A DNA stretch of 64,000 nucleotides from Pseudodesulfovibrio nedwellii. Lineage in GTDB: Bacteria; Desulfobacterota; Desulfovibrionia; Desulfovibrionales; Desulfovibrionaceae. The DNA lies in the NCBI RefSeq assembly GCF_027923765.1, contig NZ_AP026709.1:2847501-2911500 (forward strand). Reading direction: 5' to 3'. The notes beneath the pieces are model-generated. The model saw only the letters and a list, made by a program, of their open reading frames with translations, searched no databases and was not told the DNA's origin. Shown one piece after another: positions 56,164 to 64,000 of the stretch. The stretch's first letter is position 1. Every line of letters starts with the position of its first letter. A program made the translations under genes and the position numbers.

Positions 56164-59100
56164 GCTGCCCCCTCTTTGTCGTTCAGTTCTTTTGCAATGG
56201 TTCGGTTCATGTCTTTAGCGTAACTGTCCACGGCTTGGTCATCCAGAGAACGCCATGCCAGCAGTTGTTTGCGGAGGTCATTGAGGAAGTTCCTGTTTAG
56301 ATTTTCCCATGCTTTGTGTTCGCCTGCCTCACGGTGGAGGATGACTTTGATCTGCCGGAATCCGGTGTAGAGATCAGACGGGCAGAACACGAGTTTTACT
56401 TTTTGGCGCACACCAAAATCGAATGGGGCAAGCCAGACGCGCAGGTCCATGGAAAAGCAGAGATCGTCGGGTATGGGGATATTCTCGGACAGCCCGCTGA
56501 CTAGGCCTGTGTTTGTTTCGACCTGTTCGAGGTCCAGGAAGTTGCATTGCATGTCATCGGTGCAGAACGCGCCGTGTGAGACATCGTGATGAGCCATGTA
56601 ATACTCGTGCAGGAATCCACCTGCGGAGTTGATTTCACGGAGTTTGATAAGGAAAGGCAGAATTACAACTAGTTCATTGCCTTCGGCTTTGGGCATGCTC
56701 CATGATTTGTTCACGTCCGGGATGGCGATATTGGCTGCGACTTTGGCCGGATAAATGGCTGAGATAAGCACCACGCCGATGACCAGAATCATGGCGGCTA
56801 CACCGGCGGTTGAAGAATAGTTGGCGGTCATGCCAGCCCAGAGGGGGGTCCCGGCAAGGAATGCCGAAGATATCTGGGCCAGAAGATAGCCGACCACCAC
56901 GGAAATGACAGCAAAGGCGAGTGCTTCTGCAATGAACAGGAAGGCTACGTGCGGAGGAGCCAGTCCGACCGACGTATAGACTGCGATTTCAGGTTTGCGC
57001 TCATAGACTGAGCCGATCATGGTGTTGAGTACGATCAATATGGAGATGCCGAGGGGGATCAGGATGTTGGCCATGCCTGAATAGTTGACGGCGTCGGATG
57101 CGAAATAGAGCGAGGTGCCGTTCGGACCGCCCCGGAACAGGAGCATGCCGAACCGGTCTCCCATGTCGTCGGTTTGAGCAAGAGTGGCGTTGTCCGGTTT
57201 GACGGCGATCCCTTTGAGCCTGCCAGCCCTGAGGGACAGCAGCATCTCGGCAGGCATGAGTATGGTTTCCGAACCGGGGATGTGTTGGTAGCGGGATTCG
57301 GTGGTGACCACATCTTCGCCGTTTTCAATGGCTTCAGCCTCAACTTCGGATAGTTGAGTGGCGGCCTGATTGGGGAAGATGATGGGCGTTATGGGTTCGC
57401 CGTCGAGGTCCGGGTGATCGTTTAGCCCTTCATCGCTGAAAACGCCGACAAGGGTGATCTTGGTGCCCCATGTTGTGAGCGTATTGCGTTCGGGGTCGAG
57501 CGGGTCTGCTCCCAGCTGGTTCGCCATGCGTTCGGACAGCATGACGACATTACGTTCGCCTTCCTTGAACCAGCGGCCTTTGATCAGAATGCGATCAAGT
57601 CCACTGACCTGTGGTTCGAGGTAGGAAAGACCGACCAGCCCACGAGCCTGTGCGGTTTTGTCGCCAAAGGAGATAGGGATGAGCGGTGCGCGGGATTTGT
57701 CTGCCGTGAAACCTGTGTCATACCATGCACGGGGAGCGACAACGCCCTTTCCGGCAAAGGCTGTTTCCACCACAGACAAGGCTTCTGCGGGGACATCTTG
57801 CCAGTTGAGATATTTGAGCATCAGGCCGGAGTAGGAGGCCTTGTCGCTGAACTGTGCCCACCCTGCCTGTCGCACGGATTTGACCGTGGTGAAGTTCATG
57901 ATGGTGAAGGTAAGGATAACCAGTGTGGCAAAGGTCAGGAACGTGCGTACCGGACGGCGTTTCAGGTTGCCCACACCGAGCACAAAGGCCGCACCGAATG
58001 CAGCGGCAGGGCTGATTCCAGTCAGCTTGATATGGGCTGATCGTTTCTGGAGTTCCACCATTTCACGCTCGAATCGAAAGAATATGATGAGCGACACCAA
58101 AAGAGATAGCGCGAGAATGAAGAACGCGAGTATGACCACCATTGGTGAATAGGTCAGTTGGAAAGCGGGATGAACGAAATAGACTACGCCGATGATCAGC
58201 GTCAGGAACCCGAGGAAGGCGACAATTCGCTTCTTGATATCCACGAATGAGAAGAAGAGTCGTTCCATGCAATAGGCGAACGGCACGAACAGGGCCACAT
58301 AGAAGAGTACGCCGATGAGTACGTCTTTCTGGGTCTTATCCACATCGTTATACACTCGGCTTGCCTTGGATAGGGAGGCTCGCGCTGCTTCAACAAATTT
58401 ATCCCATTGTTTTTCGGCCTTGAATTTTCTGGCCTGAGCCAGTTCGTCATCGCCCTGTCGGCGTAGGTCTCGGATACGTTCGTTGATGATGCCTTTTTGT
58501 TCCAGATTGTCGATGCGCGGACCGATCAGTCCCCACATGTCTATGGCCGCCTGAAATTCCGTCATGGGTATCACCGGCCACTGACGGGCAATGAAGCCGA
58601 GTCCCTGTGGATGGTTCTTATCCGTGTTCAGAAGTAGGACCTTTTTATCCAGTACAGTGTCGGACAGCGTAAGTTTGATGGGTGTGTCCGGCTCAAGAAA
58701 CAATGTGCCCAATGTGGATTTTCGTGTGTCCATGCGGCTGTACCAATAACTGACCGGCGGGGCCTCGGTGCGGCCGTCAATAAGTGTAGGCCGATAGAGG
58801 AACTTGAACGTTCGTGGGTCGAACATGTTAAACAGCGTGGTCTGAGTGCAACCAAAAAGGATGAGATCTGTTGCCTGTACGGTTCGTTTTAGTTTGATGC
58901 GATATGCCGATTTGCCGGTTTTGGGCTTATCGATGGCCCAATCGGCCAGACCGGTCAGTTCATTGAATTTGAACGCTTCGATGACGGCCTTGTGGTAACT
59001 GACTTTTTTATTGGCGAGGCCGGGGATGCGGAAATTCCCTTGCGTGTCGACCATGCCGTAGTTGCGGGTTTGCCATTGGAAGGCGAGCACAACCATGCCT

Positions 59101-61052
59101 GTTCCGGGCCGATCCGGGAATATTTCACCTTTTCTGAGGAGATTGGCGCGCCCCTCAATGGTGACGAAACGGTCTTTGTTCCGTTTGCCTGCATCGGCTA
59201 TTGGCTCATTGGCCAGAGCGTCGAGCAGGGATGTCACAAGTGTGGTCTGTTGAGCCAGAAAATCGAAATCAACACGGTCAACCGTGTCGTAGGGCGTACC
59301 CCAGACGGGACGGACATCGTGCACTGTCGCCAGAGTTAGTCCGGGGAATCCGGCCAGAGCCATGGGCTCACCGCCCAGTTCCGGGGTGTCGGGCAGGTAA
59401 CTTTGCCATGCGCGTTTTCCCGGACGCAGGGTGTCGCTGAAAAGTTTTGCGATATCGCTGTTTGTTGCTTCAAGTCCTTTGACGGTCTCTTTCATGACCG
59501 TGTCCAGAGGGCGGAAAAATGCAGTGCGGTTGATTGACGGCTTGAGGTCGATAAGCCATCCCTTATCAAATCCGCCAACACCGTTGCCGTGACTGGATAG
59601 AAAGAGTGAAACATGGGCTGCGATTAGTGATTCACCAATAGTCTCACGCAGCGTTAGGGCAGAGGCGACGTCTTTGAGTTGGCCCGTAATATCTTCAAGG
59701 ATGGAGGTTTCATGAACTGTGGCCGGTTGGATGAAGGCATTCAGTGCCGTGCGTTCCATGTTGGAGAGCGGGAAATCGGCAGTATTGGAATTGATCCAGT
59801 TGAGCCGTTTTAACGCCATGCGTTCACCGGCCAGATGTTTGATACGCTTCTGGTGATTTTCTTCTGTTTCTACTTCGTCAGTTTTTTGTCGGGCAAGCAG
59901 TCGTAGTCGCATCAACTCTTTGGTGATGTCGTCTTCCTGATTGCGGACCACGGCTTTGAAAGCTGCCTTGAGCAGGAAACGATCATCCTTATTTGCCAGA
60001 TTTGCTTCGGAGAGAGGAACGCCGCTGCCGAGCAGTTGTAAGGTGCGATCTGTGTCGTGAACCAGTTTTTCAAGCGATTCTTTGCGTTTGATAAGATGTT
60101 CTTTTTCGGTAGCCAGCGCCCAAGTGAATTCACGCATGCCAGCTTGAGCCGAGGCCTTACCTGCAGTGGCGACCAGGAGAACGGAGCGTTTGGGTGTATT
60201 CTTTGCGAATCCTTCGGCCGTATCCATGAGTGTGGCGATTGAGGATGCTTCGTCAGCCCCCGGCGCATGGCCGTCCACCAATGCGGTGGAGTCATAGAAT
60301 GTCTCGATGATGACCGTTTGTTTGGAAAGTTCGGGGTCGCTGCCTTGAATACGGCAATAAATCGTGTCAGCTGAGACATTGCGCCATGCCGCTTTTGCCG
60401 TGAGCCGTGTGGTGCCGAGGTGTTTGGGACTTTTTTTGGTGAATCCGGCACCGAACAGAGATTCGGCTTTCTCGCGGGAGAGCCAGAACGTTGGAAAATC
60501 TATTGGGGTCTGTTCGAACTTGTATTCGAACAAAGGTTTAGGCGCACGTCCTCCATCTCCTCCGCGTCCGATGAATACCAGTCCTCGTGCGCCGAGCATA
60601 GCCGCATTGTTCCAGTTCTTGCCGGAATCCATGTCCATGAGAACGATGGAACCTTCTACACTCAGTCCGTTGAAATCAGAGACTCGGCCTTGTTTTACGT
60701 AGATGAGCGGGCCGCTGATGCCGGGAGGTGTGACGGCTCCGGGAGACAGCGCATTGATCTGTAACTGTCTGAGGTCTACTGTCTGTCCTGAGTTTTCAAA
60801 GGTCAGACGTGCTCCCATTTTAATAGGAACAGGGATGTGGAATGATTGCCGTCCCACTGTTGCGTCGGGCAAGAGTTTTTTGAATTCGGCTTCCACCATA
60901 TCCGCGGCTTTGGCTGCGCCGGTGGTTCCGAGAGATCGGTCTTCAAGGTTGGTGAGTTGGCGCAGAAAATCTACGCCATTGGCACGGGCCGGGAGGGTTA
61001 TCGCCACAATCATGGCGATACAGAGCAGGAGACGCAGTCCGAAACGCGTCAT
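56160..61052 (-). CDS. M28-peptidase-like domain fused to FtsX-type ABC permease
   Basis: 1630 residues. A signal peptide (LLLCIAMIVAITLPARA) leads into a large periplasmic part. It contains an M28 aminopeptidase-like core with VIIETFYDSTALVDGHAPGADEASSIATL, but the first metal ligand histidine (AHxD) is F (TFYDS) and the catalytic EE pair is KA (TAGKASAQAGM). About residue 900 three membrane segments begin (VLIGVLFYVALFVPFAYCM onwards). After them comes an FtsX/MacB-type permease: TM VRTFLTFATLVILTF, a second periplasmic domain, and three closing TMs with GSVYERKPEIAVYTSVGLAP. A cytoplasmic tail of about 160 residues ends the chain. It starts 3 bp after the ATPase gene and overlaps the next by 4 bp, so the group is one operon. 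Confidence 0.9.
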   Translation of the reverse strand: MTRFGLRLLLCIAMIVAITLPARANGVDFLRQLTNLEDRSLGTTGAAKAADMVEAEFKKLLPDATVGRQSFHIPVPIKMGARLTFENSGQTVDLRQLQINALSPGAVTPPGISGPLIYVKQGRVSDFNGLSVEGSIVLMDMDSGKNWNNAAMLGARGLVFIGRGGDGGRAPKPLFEYKFEQTPIDFPTFWLSREKAESLFGAGFTKKSPKHLGTTRLTAKAAWRNVSADTIYCRIQGSDPELSKQTVIIETFYDSTALVDGHAPGADEASSIATLMDTAEGFAKNTPKRSVLLVATAGKASAQAGMREFTWALATEKEHLIKRKESLEKLVHDTDRTLQLLGSGVPLSEANLANKDDRFLLKAAFKAVVRNQEDDITKELMRLRLLARQKTDEVETEENHQKRIKHLAGERMALKRLNWINSNTADFPLSNMERTALNAFIQPATVHETSILEDITGQLKDVASALTLRETIGESLIAAHVSLFLSSHGNGVGGFDKGWLIDLKPSINRTAFFRPLDTVMKETVKGLEATNSDIAKLFSDTLRPGKRAWQSYLPDTPELGGEPMALAGFPGLTLATVHDVRPVWGTPYDTVDRVDFDFLAQQTTLVTSLLDALANEPIADAGKRNKDRFVTIEGRANLLRKGEIFPDRPGTGMVVLAFQWQTRNYGMVDTQGNFRIPGLANKKVSYHKAVIEAFKFNELTGLADWAIDKPKTGKSAYRIKLKRTVQATDLILFGCTQTTLFNMFDPRTFKFLYRPTLIDGRTEAPPVSYWYSRMDTRKSTLGTLFLEPDTPIKLTLSDTVLDKKVLLLNTDKNHPQGLGFIARQWPVIPMTEFQAAIDMWGLIGPRIDNLEQKGIINERIRDLRRQGDDELAQARKFKAEKQWDKFVEAARASLSKASRVYNDVDKTQKDVLIGVLFYVALFVPFAYCMERLFFSFVDIKKRIVAFLGFLTLIIGVVYFVHPAFQLTYSPMVVILAFFILALSLLVSLIIFFRFEREMVELQKRSAHIKLTGISPAAAFGAAFVLGVGNLKRRPVRTFLTFATLVILTFTIMNFTTVKSVRQAGWAQFSDKASYSGLMLKYLNWQDVPAEALSVVETAFAGKGVVAPRAWYDTGFTADKSRAPLIPISFGDKTAQARGLVGLSYLEPQVSGLDRILIKGRWFKEGERNVVMLSERMANQLGADPLDPERNTLTTWGTKITLVGVFSDEGLNDHPDLDGEPITPIIFPNQAATQLSEVEAEAIENGEDVVTTESRYQHIPGSETILMPAEMLLSLRAGRLKGIAVKPDNATLAQTDDMGDRFGMLLFRGGPNGTSLYFASDAVNYSGMANILIPLGISILIVLNTMIGSVYERKPEIAVYTSVGLAPPHVAFLFIAEALAFAVISVVVGYLLAQISSAFLAGTPLWAGMTANYSSTAGVAAMILVIGVVLISAIYPAKVAANIAIPDVNKSWSMPKAEGNELVVILPFLIKLREINSAGGFLHEYYMAHHDVSHGAFCTDDMQCNFLDLEQVETNTGLVSGLSENIPIPDDLCFSMDLRVWLAPFDFGVRQKVKLVFCPSDLYTGFRQIKVILHREAGEHKAWENLNRNFLNDLRKQLLAWRSLDDQAVDSYAKDMNRTIAKELNDKEGAA

Positions 61053-61055
61053 GGG

Positions 61056-61826
61056 TTACGCCCTTTCCTCGCCGTTTGTTCGGCCTGCGAGTTTGTCGCC
61101 GATACCGCCGACGGTGATGTCCAGTTCTTCACGTTTTTCTACACGATCCACTTGACCGTCACGCACCCAGATTACACGATCCGAGACATTGAGCATTTTA
61201 TAATCATGGGTGGCGGAGATGATGGTCACACCGCGTTCCACCGAGAGCATCTGTAACAGTTCGATGATTTCTTCACCCGTGGACAAATCAAGGTTGCCGG
61301 TCGGTTCATCCGCCAAAATAATGGATGGATCATTGGCCAGCGAACGGGCGACTGCCACACGTTGCTGTTGTCCACCGGATAATTCCAGCGGCTTGTGTTG
61401 AAAACGTTTTCCCAACCCGACCAGTTTGAGCAGTTCAATACCCTTGTCTTGTGCATCGTCTGCATTCATTCCGGCAAAGGTCATGGGCAGGGTGACGTTC
61501 TCAAGCGCGGTCATGACCGGGATGAGATTGAAGGTCTGAAAAATGTAGCCGATCTTGCGGTTGCGGAGCCATGCTAATTCAAAAGCGTCCAGTTGAGAGA
61601 TGTCCACTTCATCAATGAACACCTTGCCGTCCGTGGGTTTGTCCAGCCCGCCTATCATGTTGAACAGGGTGGATTTTCCCGAACCAGACGGTCCCATGAT
61701 GGAGATATATTCTCCGGCGAATATTTCCAGATCCACGCCTTTGAGCGCCTGCAATTCGACTTTTCCCATGGTGAAGGTCTTTGTGACGCCGATGACGCGG
61801 ACAATGGTACGTTTTTCTTCGCTCAT
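61056..61826 (-). CDS. ABC transporter ATP-binding protein (LolD/MacB type)
   Basis: 256 residues from ATG 61824-61826 (MSEEKRTIVRVIGVTK). The longer frame upstream (to 62225) overlaps the permease gene and is a shadow. Walker A GPSGSGKS, Q-loop FQTFNLIP, signature LSGGQQQRVAVARSL, Walker B IILADEPTGNLD and the switch histidine in SATHD are all present. The sequence is that of the ABC3 family that serves FtsX-type permeases. It lies between a short permease and the giant M28-FtsX gene, and presumably powers both. Confidence 0.96.
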   Translation of the reverse strand: MSEEKRTIVRVIGVTKTFTMGKVELQALKGVDLEIFAGEYISIMGPSGSGKSTLFNMIGGLDKPTDGKVFIDEVDISQLDAFELAWLRNRKIGYIFQTFNLIPVMTALENVTLPMTFAGMNADDAQDKGIELLKLVGLGKRFQHKPLELSGGQQQRVAVARSLANDPSIILADEPTGNLDLSTGEEIIELLQMLSVERGVTIISATHDYKMLNVSDRVIWVRDGQVDRVEKREELDITVGGIGDKLAGRTNGEERA

Positions 61827-61834
61827 ACTATTCC

Positions 61835-62506
61835 TTAATGTTCTGCGCGTATCGCATTGATCGGTTCCATACGTGCCGCCAGCAGGGCTGGATACAGGAC
61901 ACCAAGCAGGCTCAGGAGGCAACCGGCCAGAGTGGCGATTCCTACCGAACCGAGCATGGAAAGAATGGAAAGGTCGTGAATTGCGGTGAATCCGAAGCGG
62001 ATACTGTTTGTCAGCAGGGAGACAATACCCCCGAGAAATGCACCGACACTTGCTCCGGCCAGCCCTTGCATGGCTGCTTCGAGTAGAAAGATGCGCAAGA
62101 TCATTGAATCCAGTGCGCCGAGGCATTTCATGACCCCGATTTCCGAGAATCGTTCGGTGACGGACATGAGTTGGGCGTTGATAATACCCACGGTACAAAC
62201 CAAGAGCGAAAGGATGACGATCCATCGTTCCTTGGCGGACATGGTGACTGCACTTTGCGCTGTATCCACATCGTATCCCGCTTGGAGTAATGCTCGGGCC
62301 GCGTCTTTTCCGCCGTGTTCAAGCAGCCCTGCCGCTATATCCAGATTAACCAGCACGAAGCTCAGGAACGAAACGGCCAGCACCAGACTCGAGACCGTGA
62401 TCATGGAACGGAAGAACCGAACCTTCAGGCTCTTGAAGCTGATCTCCACCGATTTGGAGAAGGGAAGCGAGATAAGGCGGTCAACCTTTCCTGCGGGAAT
62501 GTTCAT
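61835..62506 (-). CDS. Short FtsX-type ABC permease
   Basis: 223 residues with four membrane segments: VRFFRSMITVSSLVLAVSFLSFV, WIVILSLLVCTVGIINAQLM, and two later ones. Motifs such as SVTERFSEIGVMKCLGALDSMIL and LYPALLAARMEPINAIRAE are typical of FtsX/MacB permeases. The external loop between the first two membrane segments is only about 50 residues, so unlike its giant partner it has no large extracytoplasmic domain. AAGGATACGC precedes the ATG. It starts the operon continuing with the ATPase. Confidence 0.9.
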   Translation of the reverse strand: MNIPAGKVDRLISLPFSKSVEISFKSLKVRFFRSMITVSSLVLAVSFLSFVLVNLDIAAGLLEHGGKDAARALLQAGYDVDTAQSAVTMSAKERWIVILSLLVCTVGIINAQLMSVTERFSEIGVMKCLGALDSMILRIFLLEAAMQGLAGASVGAFLGGIVSLLTNSIRFGFTAIHDLSILSMLGSVGIATLAGCLLSLLGVLYPALLAARMEPINAIRAEH

Positions 62507-62621
62507 GCGTATCCTTCGAATTCACTGATAAATATTCAATTCCTCCCATAGTAGGCTCAACCTGCATCCATGACAAGGATAAATGGACCGCAAGGGGGTG
62601 ATTTTATGGAAGAGACTGATT

Positions 62622-63395
62622 TTATGGGGTATCGAATCGACGATGTTTTATAGCGGAGTGGTTTGCAATGTGCGACAGACAGGTGTCGAGAAAGTCTATG
62701 GCCGCTTGATTCATGCGTTGATGATGCAGCATAACTCCGACGTTTCCTGTTTGAATGGCGTCCTCGAATTCTTTGGCGAGAGCGTCCCAGCCTTGAACAG
62801 AATTGGTTTCGTTTCGGGTGTGCAGGTCAACGTTGATGGGGATGTCCGGTAAGGTATCGGGAAGCGGAACTTTGCGCTGTTCTCCAGCAGAACGGGAGAC
62901 ACACGCATAGCCAAGTTCGATCAGCGCTTCTCCCGTCTGTGCGTCGAATCGGTTCCACGGTGGAGTAAACGCCGGGTAAAAAGATTCTCCCATGATTGAG
63001 TTCAATCGGTCGCGTCCTTTTTTTAGGGCCGTTCTTTTGTCAGAGGTAGGTCGTTGGTCGCCGAATTCCGAATTCTTACCCGAGGTTTGGTGGCTGCGAT
63101 GCTGCCAGCCGTGTTGGTGCCAGCAGAATACAGGGCTGTCTCCGGCCCAATGTATGAGGATATCCCAACGGGCCTGCGTGAGCCATGCCGGAGTGACAGC
63201 CATGTGGAGGGGGATGCCATGCGTGATGAACAGGTCCATCATTTGATGGCAGTTATTACTGGGAACGGCCACGTCATCGGCACGAAAGAATATTTCCGTT
63301 CCGGCCGGGGCTGCGTCGAGCAAATGGCCTATTCTTTGTATGCCGTCCGTAGACGGGGTGAGCCATAGCGATGAAATATGTGTTTTGACGATCAT
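62622..63395 (-). CDS. Polysaccharide deacetylase-like protein
   Basis: 257 residues. The first metal-binding dyad FFRADDVAVPSN contains the D-D pair of NodB-type deacetylases, and the later WHQHGWQHRSH supplies the H-x-H ligands. FTPPWNRFD, ALIELGYACVSRS and GVMLHHQRM fill the remaining motifs of the family, including the leucine-histidine element. No signal peptide is evident, so it may be cytoplasmic. GGAG is 12 bases upstream. It is 6 bp downstream of the phosphatase gene. Confidence 0.85.
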   Translation of the reverse strand: MIVKTHISSLWLTPSTDGIQRIGHLLDAAPAGTEIFFRADDVAVPSNNCHQMMDLFITHGIPLHMAVTPAWLTQARWDILIHWAGDSPVFCWHQHGWQHRSHQTSGKNSEFGDQRPTSDKRTALKKGRDRLNSIMGESFYPAFTPPWNRFDAQTGEALIELGYACVSRSAGEQRKVPLPDTLPDIPINVDLHTRNETNSVQGWDALAKEFEDAIQTGNVGVMLHHQRMNQAAIDFLDTCLSHIANHSAIKHRRFDTP

Positions 63396-63401
63396 GAGGG
63401 A

Positions 63402-64000
63402 TCAGGACTCCACGCCTTTGATGACCACCAGTGTGAGGTCGTCCTCGCGAAAGTCCGACCCGGAGAATTCAAGTACTGCGTCACAGAGTTCTTTCATGAT
63501 GGTTTGTGCGTCTTTGTCATTGTTTTTTCGAATAATTTCACGGATGCGTTCGCCGCCGAACATTTCTCCGGCGGGGCTGTGCGCTTCCCATATGCCGTCA
63601 GTACAGATGAAAATGATTTCACCTGGATCAGGCAAATCCATGGTTTTTTCGTGGAACTTCCATTCCGATTCGACTCCCAGAGGGATGTCTGCGCCTCTCA
63701 GTTCCGTGAACGTGTCGGTTGCCGGGGCATAAACCAAGGGTTGTTGATGACCTGCGTTGACCCACGTTGCGGTTTGTAATGTCGGGTCCATGACCATAAA
63801 AAACAAGGTCATGAATCGGCCTGTTTCACCGATGTCATGCGTCAGATGTTTGTTGGCCCGCGCGATGTTTTCCGTGGCCGATCCCGGCGTTGCTGCATTT
63901 TGTCGGATCACGGCCCGTCCTGCTGTCATGAGCAGGGCTGCGCCGATACCATGACCGGATACGTCGCCCACGGCAACAGCCAACTGTCCGCATGAATCCA
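63402..64000 (-). CDS. SpoIIE-type PP2C phosphatase (C-terminal 199 residues; gene continues past the window)
   Basis: The frame is open to the end of the window, so the N-terminus and any sensor domain are missing. Present are VGDVSGHGIGAALLM (metal-binding aspartate), FFMVMDPTLQTATWVNAGHQ, and IIFICTDGIWEAHSPAGEMFG with the second aspartate pair, and a final DDLTLVVIKGV. These are the PP2C/SpoIIE motifs that dephosphorylate anti-anti-sigma factors. It is 6 bp upstream of the deacetylase gene. A STAS-like protein is encoded 28 kb away, too far to link. Confidence 0.93.
   Translation of the reverse strand, partial: DSCGQLAVAVGDVSGHGIGAALLMTAGRAVIRQNAATPGSATENIARANKHLTHDIGETGRFMTLFFMVMDPTLQTATWVNAGHQQPLVYAPATDTFTELRGADIPLGVESEWKFHEKTMDLPDPGEIIFICTDGIWEAHSPAGEMFGGERIREIIRKNNDKDAQTIMKELCDAVLEFSGSDFREDDLTLVVIKGVES

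Noticed and set aside
61827..62225. Upstream extension of the ABC ATPase frame
   Set aside because: Overlaps the permease gene in another frame; the true start at 61826 begins the family sequence.
1..64000. tRNA genes, CRISPR arrays, insertion sequences, prophage
   Set aside because: No tRNA-like cloverleaf, no regularly spaced direct repeats, and no transposase, integrase or phage structural gene was seen on either strand.

Overview
The window reads as chromosomal DNA of a Gram-negative, probably anaerobic bacterium, most like the Desulfovibrio/Pseudodesulfovibrio group. This placement is inference from overall gene character: sigma-54 and HD-GYP regulators, a TonB receptor, an autotransporter, single-copy housekeeping genes with delta-proteobacterial flavour, and intergenic palindromes of a kind I associate with Desulfovibrio. 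There is no rRNA marker. I saw no tRNA, CRISPR array, insertion sequence, prophage or plasmid gene. Coding density is high. The only gene-free stretches over 300 bp are 21423-22038 and 27228-27550, plus 49420-49831, which holds the 6S RNA.

Layout, 1-18.4 kb: the 5' part of a sensor kinase, then era and a DUF1992 gene (minus strand). An AraC regulator, a TonB-dependent receptor and a DUF4198 protein form a metal or siderophore uptake locus. A minus-strand operon follows: 5-formyl-THF cyclo-ligase, pgeF, a 58-residue membrane protein and a B12-radical SAM gene. Next come a 1087-residue autotransporter, an NtrC-type regulator with an abutting ATP-grasp gene, and two HD-GYP genes, one intact and one degenerate.

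18.4-36.9 kb: a helicase fused to an exonuclease (MrfA plus MrfB-like), acs, a Ser/Thr kinase with a DUF1566 tail, a SPOR lipoprotein, HIT and HU/IHF genes, a NeuD/PglD-type acyltransferase, fabD-aroE-cyclophilin, cheD, a phosphoesterase, an AmiC-type amidase, dapF with a STAS-like gene, a cysteine-rich small protein and an RNase Z-like hydrolase.

36.9-51.7 kb: two tandem paralogues with an aspartate-less receiver domain plus TPRs, a multi-TM protein, argS with a SPOR gene, a queuosine precursor transporter, and a long minus-strand run: glmU, a zapB-like gene, zapA, 6S RNA, rny, cheR, ymdB, tyrS.

51.9-64 kb: a minus-strand group with a SpoIIE-type phosphatase (cut by the window end), a polysaccharide deacetylase-like protein, and a five-gene membrane module. 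The module has a short FtsX permease, a LolD/MacB-like ATPase, a 1630-residue protein joining an apparently dead M28 peptidase domain to an FtsX permease, and two large multi-spanning proteins. It is the best candidate here for an undescribed system. The MrfA-MrfB fusion and the pseudo-receiver TPR pair come next.
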